Origin: Algoriphagus sp. TR-M9
Lineage (GTDB): Bacteria > Bacteroidota > Bacteroidia > Cytophagales > Cyclobacteriaceae
Length of the DNA stretch: 64,000 nucleotides
Assembly: GCF_027594545.1 (NCBI RefSeq)
Contig: NZ_CP115160.1
Location: 4,274,501 to 4,338,500, forward strand
Direction of reading: 5' to 3'
Shown: positions 9,402-16,943 of the stretch, in pieces
Position numbering within the stretch: the first letter of the stretch is position 1
Layout of the letters: each line of letters opens with the position of its first letter
Notes under the pieces: generated by a model
Told to the model about the DNA's origin: nothing
Database searches by the model: none
What the model saw: the letters and a program-made list of their open reading frames with translations, nothing else
Position numbers and translations under genes: made by a program

Positions 9402-11180
9402 TTGGCTAAAACAGATTTTATCACTCGTCTTTTGATCTGGCGGCTCAGACACATGAGCAACCAAACCTTTATTCTGATTCTCAGTGGGATCATCGGAATA
9501 TTGTCTGGTTTGGCAGCGGTAATCCTGAAGCAAGGCGTTCACGCCATCCAAAAGTTTCTGACCGAAGACTTTTACACGGAGTATGCCAACTTCATGTATA
9601 TCATCTATCCGCTGATAGGGATCTCCGCGGCCTACCTTGTGGGTAAGTATATTTTCAAAGATTATGGAGGACATGGCATTCCGGATATTCTTTTTACCAT
9701 TTCTAAAAAACAAAGCATCATCGCCCGGGTCAAAACCTACAGCCGCGTATTTACCTCTTCACTTACGGTGGGATTTGGTGGGTCTGTAGGATTGGAAGCT
9801 CCTATGCTGGTCACGGGCTCTGCCATAGGGTCAAACGTAGGGAGCCTGGTCCACCTGAATGCTAAGAAAAGAACTTTGCTGATTGGATGTGGAGCGGCGG
9901 CGGCCATCTCATCGATTTTCGGAGCTCCTATTGGAGGGGTGATTTTTGCGATAGAAGTAATCTTGATGGAAATCAGTACCGCCAGTTTCATTCCACTACT
10001 CATCGCCACAGTCACCGGCTCCCTTACCTCCATGGTCCTTATAGGAAAGGATTCGGTTTTTAATTTTAAGCTGACGGAATCTTTCCAAGCATCTCACATG
10101 CCATACTACTTATTGCTGGGTATTGTCTGCGGGTTGGTGTCGGTTTATTTCAGTGTAGCTGTGAAGCGGACAGAAGACCTCATGGATGGCCTGGAAAGTC
10201 AGATCCTGAGGATCCTCTACGGTGGTGCCATACTGGGGATCATCGTGTTCTTTTTTCCGCCGATCTACGGAGAAGGATACGATACCCTGAATATGCTTAT
10301 AGATGGAAACTCTAACCAAATTTTAGAACGAAGTCCATTCTTTTCTGTCTTGGAATCGCCCTATCTGATTATAATTTTTCTAACCCTGATCATTCTAGTC
10401 AAACCCATAGCTTCAGCTTTGACGCTGAGTGCGGGGGGAAGCGGAGGGATCTTTGCCCCGTCTCTATACGCAGGGGGCTTGGTGGGCTTTGTCTTTGCTT
10501 ATTCCAACAATCAATTAGGGCTGCACCTTCCTTTGCCTCTGGCACACTTCACTTTGGTAGCCATGTGCGGAGTGATGGCAGGCGTACAGCACTCACCCCT
10601 GTCAGCGATATTCTTGATTGCCGAAATCACCGGAGGCTATGAACTCTTCGTCCCGCTGATGTTTGTCTCTGCCATCTCGTACATTACCAAAACATCCTAC
10701 CAAAAAGATAGCTTATACATGACGCAGCTGAAGGAAAAAGGTCGGCAACTCCCAGAATCACAAGATCAGGAACTACTGGACCTCATCAGTATCAGCCATG
10801 TAATTGAAAAAGACCTACTACCCATCCATCCAGATTCTAAATTGAAGGATTTGATCGGACTGGTGAAAATATCGAAACGAAATATATTCCCTGTGGTGGA
10901 TGATCAGAAATCCCTGAGAGGCATCATCACATTGGATGACATCCGTGACATCATGTTTGATCGGGAAAAGCAGGACACCGTGCTGGTGAGACAGCTGATG
11001 CATAGCCCCCCAGAAATCCTATTGGCTACTGAAAATATGCAAAAAGCCATGGAGAAATTTGAACAATCCGGTGCTTGGAATTTACCAGTGATTGAGGATG
11101 GTAAGTATTTTGGCTTTGTTTCGAAGTCTAGAATCTTCAATGCTTACCGTAAAAAACTCATCAAACAAAAGGAAGGATAA
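9402..11180 (+). CDS. ClC-family chloride channel/transporter with CBS domains
   Basis: A 592-residue ClC protein. Ion-path motifs are present in order: GGHGIPD (about 90), GFGGSVGLEAP (about 124), and GGSGGIFAPSL (about 345), with about ten membrane helices between residues 24 and 430. Two CBS domains fill the cytoplasmic tail (about 460-585) and may sense adenine nucleotides. The frame begins with TTG at 9402; the first ATG (9453) would give MSNQTFIL and would cut off the LLIWRLRH segment, which I recall as common to relatives, so TTG is preferred. It may be transporter- or channel-type; the gating glutamate is present in GLEAP. Confidence 0.92.
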   Translation: MAKTDFITRLLIWRLRHMSNQTFILILSGIIGILSGLAAVILKQGVHAIQKFLTEDFYTEYANFMYIIYPLIGISAAYLVGKYIFKDYGGHGIPDILFTISKKQSIIARVKTYSRVFTSSLTVGFGGSVGLEAPMLVTGSAIGSNVGSLVHLNAKKRTLLIGCGAAAAISSIFGAPIGGVIFAIEVILMEISTASFIPLLIATVTGSLTSMVLIGKDSVFNFKLTESFQASHMPYYLLLGIVCGLVSVYFSVAVKRTEDLMDGLESQILRILYGGAILGIIVFFFPPIYGEGYDTLNMLIDGNSNQILERSPFFSVLESPYLIIIFLTLIILVKPIASALTLSAGGSGGIFAPSLYAGGLVGFVFAYSNNQLGLHLPLPLAHFTLVAMCGVMAGVQHSPLSAIFLIAEITGGYELFVPLMFVSAISYITKTSYQKDSLYMTQLKEKGRQLPESQDQELLDLISISHVIEKDLLPIHPDSKLKDLIGLVKISKRNIFPVVDDQKSLRGIITLDDIRDIMFDREKQDTVLVRQLMHSPPEILLATENMQKAMEKFEQSGAWNLPVIEDGKYFGFVSKSRIFNAYRKKLIKQKEG

Positions 11181-11619
11181 TCCAAAAAAAGAATAATATT
11201 TGGAACTCAAATTTATCCACCTTTTTTGAAGAGGTTTTTGCACTTTTTTTCAAGTTAGCGCTCTTTATCCACAAAATCTCCTTTAAAAACTATAGCCTAA
11301 TCTATTGATTTTTAATTAGTTGAAACTACCGTGTGGACAAGTGTGGATAAATTAACGAAAATGTGGATAAAAAATCCTTGCATTTTTTAATGTACAAATA
11401 GCGTGATCCAAGGCATATTTTTGTTACTCAAGACTTACTCTTCCACCGAATCACAAGAGAAAAAATATGCTGACAAAACTTTTAGGTTTAATAGAAAATT
11501 TTGTCAGACATAGAATGGGCATTTTTCCATTGCCAACTCAAATTTACGACACTTTAAGTAACAGCTAGTCAAAAATTACATCCTCGTTTAATCCAATTTT
11601 AACCCTTAGATTTCAACAC
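11181..11619. other. AT-rich intergenic region with DnaA-box cluster, candidate oriC
   Basis: No gene is seen in these 439 bases. They contain five 9-mers matching the DnaA box TTATCCACA exactly or with one change. On the plus strand: TTATCCACC at 11213 and TTATCCACA at 11265. On the minus strand: TGTGGACAA at 11332, TGTGGATAA at 11342 and 11362. The last three are spaced 10 and 20 bp apart. Nested inverted repeats follow: GCATATTTTT (11413-11422) with AAAAATATGC (11461-11470), then CTGACAAAA (11470-11478) with TTTTGTCAG (11499-11507). Clustered boxes in both orientations beside AT-rich, foldable DNA is the usual form of a bacterial origin. dnaA is not nearby, which is common in Bacteroidota. 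Skew data are needed to settle it. Confidence 0.6.
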
Positions 11620-12315
11620 TTAATTGCCCATTTCCAAAGGAGCCAGATTATTCATCTGTGTCAAAATCCAAGCCTTTCTCCCCACTATGTACGGCGTAGG
11701 TTTAGCAGGTGACCAGCGTCTGGGGTTGGGAAGCACTGCTGCTATCAGCGCCGCCTGCCCACGGGACAGTTTGGAAGCCGGCACGTTAAAATAGCTTTGC
11801 GAAGCTGCTTCTATCCCATAGATTCCATCCCCCATTTCAATGACATTCAAGTACACCTCCATGATCCGCTCCTTGGGCCAGATCAACTCCACCAATACGG
11901 TAAAATATGCCTCCATTCCCTTCCTCAAATAACTTCTGGAAGGCCATAAAAAGACATTTTTGACTGTCTGCTGAGTGATGGTACTTGCCCCTTTGATCCG
12001 CTTGCCTTTTTTGTTGTTTTCCCAAGCCTTCTTCATGGCTTCAATATCAAAACCATGGTGGGTCAAAAATTTTTGATCCTCAGCAGCATAGACCGCCTGG
12101 GGAGCATTTTTGGAAATTTCATCCAGTGAAACCCAATCTTTGGTCAGCTTCATATTCTGATCCGGATCCAATCCCTGCTCCACCAGCCTAATAACCATCA
12201 ATGGGGTGATAGGCACAGGAACAAATCGATAGACTAAGGTCAACCCTACAGAAATAATCAAAAACCACAGGGTGATTTTCCAAACAATCCTCCAAAGCCA
12301 ACGAAAGAGTTTCAT
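11620..12315 (-). CDS. mtgA: Monofunctional peptidoglycan glycosyltransferase
   Basis: A GT51-family transglycosylase of about 231 residues that polymerises lipid II into glycan strands at the outer face of the inner membrane. It has one N-terminal membrane anchor (about 5-30 after MKLFRWLW), the catalytic EDQKFLTHHGFD motif with the key Glu, the GASTITQQTVKN motif, and WPKERIMEVYLNVIEMG. There is no transpeptidase domain, so it is MtgA rather than a bifunctional PBP. An upstream ATG at 12345 would add ten residues; the ATG at 12315 puts the positive and hydrophobic segment at the N-terminus and is preferred. The promoter side faces the DUF3857 gene; the 3' side faces the candidate origin. 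Confidence 0.92.
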   Translation of the reverse strand: MKLFRWLWRIVWKITLWFLIISVGLTLVYRFVPVPITPLMVIRLVEQGLDPDQNMKLTKDWVSLDEISKNAPQAVYAAEDQKFLTHHGFDIEAMKKAWENNKKGKRIKGASTITQQTVKNVFLWPSRSYLRKGMEAYFTVLVELIWPKERIMEVYLNVIEMGDGIYGIEAASQSYFNVPASKLSRGQAALIAAVLPNPRRWSPAKPTPYIVGRKAWILTQMNNLAPLEMGN

Positions 12316-12440
12316 GCTATTTAAGTTTGATATTTGGTACTTCAACCACCCGCCTGAGCATTAGCTGGAATTTTGAAATCTAACGAAGCATCTGTCTAAA
12401 GTAAGCAATCCGGAGCCGAATGCAGCAAAAAGCCCCCCTT

Positions 12441-14381
12441 CTAAATAGAAGGAATAGGATCTGATTTCTTTTTCAAGACCACGGGTTCAGCCAGCTTTGA
12501 AGCGACACTTTCCATGAAATATTTCAGATTCGGATATTCACTGGCCGGAATCAGTGGATTATTCACCACCAATCTACCCGAGATATTGAGATTGTTACCG
12601 AGTAGCTTTGAAGAATAAATAAACTGTACATATCCACCCGGAATGGCAATACTTTCTTCCAGTGGATAATCATCGACCTCATAGCCCTCAGGAACACTGA
12701 TCATGGTATTGTAGGTTTCTGAAAAAGCATATCCAAAATCTACCGGAAAAATCCTGTACTCCTGCGTAAATGGATTTTCGGAGAAATTTGAAAATTTTAT
12801 AGGGTTAAATAAAAGCATGTCCTTATTATGGGATTCAGGGTATTTCATCTGAAATGACAGCGTAAGGTGATCCTTCTCCTGAAGTTCGTTTTCCACTTTG
12901 AAATCTTCATAAACCACCGCAGCATTTTTCTTGAAAAGCGTTTCCAAAGACTCTTGGTTCTTTTGAATGGATTCGATTCGGTGGGATAGATTTAATCCCC
13001 GGTACATGTAATTTCTGTGTGAGCTTTTCATCACCAGCTCACCCTCCTCATTGATGGCCACTTGGCTGTAATATACCGTATTGGAATTATGCTGAATTTC
13101 TATAGGAATCAGTTTGCTTTCCTTTTCCGCCAGGTATAGACCACCTTTCACATGCTTGTCTAAGTCCACATACCCAAATGGTGCATCCGAAAGTGAGAGA
13201 TCAATAAACTGTGGTTTTCCGTCCAAAACAGCCAAAAGTAACACCTCATCAAATTGATTCAGGAAAGGGAAAGGGACCAAATTACTCCTTCCATAGCCCT
13301 TACTGCCAATCAAAACCGGCTCGCAGGCTATTCCTACAGACTTAAGTACGCCCATCAAAGTAAGCATGACCTCCAATGGACTACCAACTTTTGATTTCAA
13401 CAGTTGATTTAAGTTTTGCTCGGGATAGATCCAGTCTTCACCTACAATTTTGAAATTGTCTCTCACATAATAATAGGCCTTTTCTGCAGTCTCAGCCTCT
13501 GTGGCACCAGACAAATCCACGTCCAAAAACTCCTTCTCAATGGGATTGCTTCTATAATATCCATTTTGGGAATAAATCGAAATCACCTCATCTCCCAGTA
13601 CTTCCCAGGTGTTCAGCACGTCCTCCCATCCAATGCCGGATGTAGTGGAGTTAGTCTTATATCGCGCAAGTTGAAATTCTATACGATCCACATAATCTCG
13701 GTAGTTTTTCATATAGGGCTCTTCTTTGACAGAGCGCAGGTCTCTCAAAATCCAGCCATAATTGCCATATTCATCGGTTTTCTCTACGTTAGTCGAAAAG
13801 TTCTCTCCTTGCCCTATAGATCTATAATCCAGGGATTCCGGAATATTGATTTCGTATTTGCTGTAGAGGGTAGGTATCTCATTTTGAAAAGTCCAGCCGT
13901 CTATAAATGTGAGGTTCTTATCAAATTTACTGTACTGATACTCTATAATAGAACCTACCTGCACATTGGGAAAGGTGATCCGCATTTCCTTATATCCATC
14001 TGCCAGATCAACGGTAAAAATCCCATCTCCTGAGACCTTGGTGACTTCCTCTTTGCCATCTACAAAGTTTGTGGTCTGGGCTTTTACTCGATTGATGCTT
14101 TCGGTATTGCTATCCCCTGAATAGTAGCGAACCCGTACATCAGCGTATTCTTTTCCAGCCTCAGCCAGTATCTTTATTCTTACAAAATTGCTGGTTTCCA
14201 GTAAGCCGGATCCAAACTTTGAACTGCCCTGGGTGGCCAAAATCACTGCAGGAGCATCTGGTTCGAAGGGAACCTCGGAAAGAGAGAGCTCACTTTCTTC
14301 AAATTTGCCAAATTTTAAAGTCTGGGAAAAAGATGCCAATGATAGAAAAGTCAGTGCAAAAGTCAGTACTGTTTTATTCAT
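12441..14381 (-). CDS. DUF3857 protein with degenerate transglutaminase-like domain
   Basis: A 646-residue exported protein (signal peptide MNKTVLTFALTFLSLASFSQ). It has an N-terminal DUF3857 beta domain (about 40-230), a transglutaminase-like core (about 280-430) and a C-terminal beta domain (about 450-640). The core has lost the papain-like triad. Where active homologues, including the upstream neighbour, have YGDCKG, this one has KVGSPLEV (Cys replaced). Where they have NHV, it has DEV (His replaced). The third acidic position is kept (FIDLSLS). It is therefore probably a non-catalytic structural or binding partner. Its start overlaps the previous gene's end by eight bases, so the two are made together. 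Confidence 0.85.
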   Translation of the reverse strand: MNKTVLTFALTFLSLASFSQTLKFGKFEESELSLSEVPFEPDAPAVILATQGSSKFGSGLLETSNFVRIKILAEAGKEYADVRVRYYSGDSNTESINRVKAQTTNFVDGKEEVTKVSGDGIFTVDLADGYKEMRITFPNVQVGSIIEYQYSKFDKNLTFIDGWTFQNEIPTLYSKYEINIPESLDYRSIGQGENFSTNVEKTDEYGNYGWILRDLRSVKEEPYMKNYRDYVDRIEFQLARYKTNSTTSGIGWEDVLNTWEVLGDEVISIYSQNGYYRSNPIEKEFLDVDLSGATEAETAEKAYYYVRDNFKIVGEDWIYPEQNLNQLLKSKVGSPLEVMLTLMGVLKSVGIACEPVLIGSKGYGRSNLVPFPFLNQFDEVLLLAVLDGKPQFIDLSLSDAPFGYVDLDKHVKGGLYLAEKESKLIPIEIQHNSNTVYYSQVAINEEGELVMKSSHRNYMYRGLNLSHRIESIQKNQESLETLFKKNAAVVYEDFKVENELQEKDHLTLSFQMKYPESHNKDMLLFNPIKFSNFSENPFTQEYRIFPVDFGYAFSETYNTMISVPEGYEVDDYPLEESIAIPGGYVQFIYSSKLLGNNLNISGRLVVNNPLIPASEYPNLKYFMESVASKLAEPVVLKKKSDPIPSI

Positions 14382-16257
14382 GTGTTAAAGCTGATGTGTT
14401 TTTTATAAAATAGAAATTGGTAGAACCTAGGGCATTTATTTTTCGGATGAGTTCCTCCTTATCCTCCTCCGAAAAATCATCGGATAAGGACAGTTTTATT
14501 TCACGGTTTACACTGAGATTTTTACCTTCTAAAGAGCTGCTCAGGGTTACATGCACTCCTTCCTCGTCCAGTACTAATAGCTCGGCGAGATTTTCTGCCT
14601 CCATGACTTCCGGAAGTTCAATTTGATATTCATCGACCTGCATTAGAGAATTATTCACCAGCATGTCTTCGGTGAGTTTACCGAGGAAAGGCTTCAAAAT
14701 CATCCTTTTGGCGGTATTCTGAACAAAGCGCTGAATGAACCCATCGTAGCTCAATCCCGCAATAAGCAGAGAGTCCTTACGCTCAAGCTCCAACTGATAT
14801 TCATTGATCACCAAACCGGACACAGGCGAGTTTCTATGGAGGTAATCCTTCTGCTCCCTACTGTCCAAGTATCGCTGTACACCCAGCAAATCTTCTGCGA
14901 AATTCCCGTCAATTTTCATTTGGGTAGCAATGGTGGCATTTCCAGACCCATCGATCTTGACCTCATTTTGGCTATGAATCGCATTCCAATCAAAGGAGTT
15001 GTAAGAAGGAGTCTTGGTCAAATATCCCCCGTCTTCTGTAATGACGAGGACATGCCTGTTTTTAGTAAAACTGCCCAGGAATCCAGCCGGGAGGGAATTG
15101 GAAGTGCATTCCAGCCATACGGGGTCCTTTCCTTCCTGAAGAGGAACCTGTAAAATCACATGGTTGAATTGATTGGAAGGTAGGTCTGTTTCTATGTCAT
15201 CGGCATTTTCACCGGCATAAACCAAGGTGTAATTAGAAGGAATATTTACCGCTTTTAGCATGGCTTGCATCAGATTGGTCAAGCCCTTACAATCCCCGTA
15301 TGCATAACTCACTACATCCGAAGCCGACATAGTTTGCCATCCTCCTATGCCCAATTGGATGCTGACATAGCGATAATTCTTTTGCAGGTAATCGTACAGG
15401 ATCTGCACTTTTTCAAAGTCAGATTCAACTCCGGCCACCATTTCATGAAGCTTCTCCTCAAAATCCTCAGAAAGTGACCTTCTCCCTTCATTTAATTTGT
15501 ACTGCCAAGCTGCCAAACCTGCCCAATCCTCCATGGTGCCCACGTAATCTCCCAAAGCAAAACTCAGCGGTGCCAAAAGTAACTTATGGTCATCCTCCTT
15601 CTTCAAATCCGGCAATTGTACCGGAAGGTCGGTTTCCACCCAGGTCATTTCTATCTGATTGCCATTCTTCTTTTCAGTGTGCTCTCCGAGCAAATTCAGG
15701 GCTTTATAGCGCAAGCCGATCTGCTCCGGATATACCACCGTCAAAGTAGATTTCGTAACCTTCTGATTGTAATAATGAACAGGCACCCACTCATCAAGTT
15801 GAAAATTGCTGGAAGCCTTAGTTTCAATTTCCACATGAACCTCCACGGGAAACTGATGGCTCTTTACTTCATAATACTTATGCCGGTTATCATCGAAAAT
15901 GCTGCTTCTGGAATAAATAGCAGCATCTACCATATCCTTTGTTTTTGCTTTGCTTAGCGTTTTTCCACTTGCCGGATCTATTACCTGCAATTGGAAATTC
16001 TCGATAGAGTTCAGCTTATCGTAAAAAATAGAGGTGAATGCATGGCGCAATCCTTCATGGGATAAAATGGTGTGCTTTTGCTCTATTTTATGGATTACCT
16101 CAAAGTTATCTAAGATTTCAATCCGCTGATTCTCTTCTAATAAAGAATAAATAAGAGGATCTTCATTACTTTTAATAGCCTCATTTTGATCGATAACTTC
16201 ACCAAATGAAGCAAGAGCAAACAGAATGTTAACTAAAGAAAGGGGTGATAAAAACAT
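14374..16257 (-). CDS. DUF3857/transglutaminase-like secreted protein, triad mostly kept
   Basis: A 627-residue homologue of the next gene with the same order: signal peptide (about 1-20), DUF3857 domain, transglutaminase-like core and C-terminal beta domain. The core shows YRYVSIQLGIGGWQ and SYAYGDCKGLTNLM with the nucleophile Cys, then FNHVILQV with the His; the third position is VWLECT (Glu/Cys rather than Asp-Pro), as I recall from many Bacteroidota relatives. These proteins are common and uncharacterised; a cell-surface or periplasmic peptide-processing role is possible. It is first in a two-gene unit and has about 165 bp to the divergent maoC. Confidence 0.87.
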   Translation of the reverse strand: MFLSPLSLVNILFALASFGEVIDQNEAIKSNEDPLIYSLLEENQRIEILDNFEVIHKIEQKHTILSHEGLRHAFTSIFYDKLNSIENFQLQVIDPASGKTLSKAKTKDMVDAAIYSRSSIFDDNRHKYYEVKSHQFPVEVHVEIETKASSNFQLDEWVPVHYYNQKVTKSTLTVVYPEQIGLRYKALNLLGEHTEKKNGNQIEMTWVETDLPVQLPDLKKEDDHKLLLAPLSFALGDYVGTMEDWAGLAAWQYKLNEGRRSLSEDFEEKLHEMVAGVESDFEKVQILYDYLQKNYRYVSIQLGIGGWQTMSASDVVSYAYGDCKGLTNLMQAMLKAVNIPSNYTLVYAGENADDIETDLPSNQFNHVILQVPLQEGKDPVWLECTSNSLPAGFLGSFTKNRHVLVITEDGGYLTKTPSYNSFDWNAIHSQNEVKIDGSGNATIATQMKIDGNFAEDLLGVQRYLDSREQKDYLHRNSPVSGLVINEYQLELERKDSLLIAGLSYDGFIQRFVQNTAKRMILKPFLGKLTEDMLVNNSLMQVDEYQIELPEVMEAENLAELLVLDEEGVHVTLSSSLEGKNLSVNREIKLSLSDDFSEEDKEELIRKINALGSTNFYFIKNTSALTHE

Positions 16258-16424
16258 GCACCAAAGTAGAAGTTTTTTTTAGTAAAACTAAAAAGTGGAA
16301 TGATAATATTTGGTTAATTTTCTTAATCCATTTGGCCAATGATACGATGGCCTATCCCATTAAATAACTTGTATATCCCGCCAAAACTTCTCTAATTTGG
16401 CGCTTTACCAAATAAAATAGAGAC

Positions 16425-16895
16425 ATGTCTGCATTGATCATCGGAAGTTTTGAGGATTTTGAAAAACATAATGGCCAGCCGCTAGGCACTTCAGAATACT
16501 TCCAAATCACTCAGGATCAGATCAATCTTTTCGCAGATGCTACCCATGATCATCAGTGGATTCATACGGATCCGGAAAAAGCGAAATCCCAAGGGGCTTT
16601 TGGAAATACCATCGCTCATGGTTACCTCACGCTAAGTATAGTCCCGCACCTTTGGTCACAAATCGTGGATGTGCGAAATCTCAAAATGATGATCAACTAT
16701 GGGATAGAGTCTTTAAGGTTTGCTACTCCGGTAGTAGTGGGCAGTGAAGTCCGCCTGGTAGCCAAACTGAAAAATGTAGCCAATCTCCGTGGCACGGTAA
16801 AAGCTGAGGTAGAAGTGAAGTTGGAAATCAAAGACCAGAAAAAACCGGCGTTTACCGGCGTTTTAGTTTTCCTTTATCATTTTAATTCTTTGTAA
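16425..16895 (+). CDS. MaoC-family (R)-specific enoyl-CoA hydratase
   Basis: A 156-residue hot-dog-fold protein. The hydratase-2 motif with catalytic Asp and His is present (FADATHDHQWIHTDPEKA, about 37-54), followed by the AHGYLTLSI helix. Length fits single-domain MaoC dehydratases that hydrate trans-2-enoyl-CoA. It has its own start after a TAATTTGG promoter-like sequence, and no pathway neighbours suggest a specific substrate. Confidence 0.9.
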   Translation: MSALIIGSFEDFEKHNGQPLGTSEYFQITQDQINLFADATHDHQWIHTDPEKAKSQGAFGNTIAHGYLTLSIVPHLWSQIVDVRNLKMMINYGIESLRFATPVVVGSEVRLVAKLKNVANLRGTVKAEVEVKLEIKDQKKPAFTGVLVFLYHFNSL

Positions 16896-16904
16896 ATAAA
16901 ACTA

Positions 16905-16928
16905 GAAAGCCAGCTTTTGCAAGCCGGC
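16905..16928 (-). terminator. Terminator of the TonB receptor gene
   Basis: On the minus strand GCCgGCTT-gcaa-AAGCtGGC forms a stem with one mismatch and is followed by TTTCTAGTTTT. It lies between the convergent maoC and TonB-receptor stops and could also slow plus-strand transcription. Confidence 0.55.
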
Positions 16929-16943
16929 CCCCAGAGTCACTTA

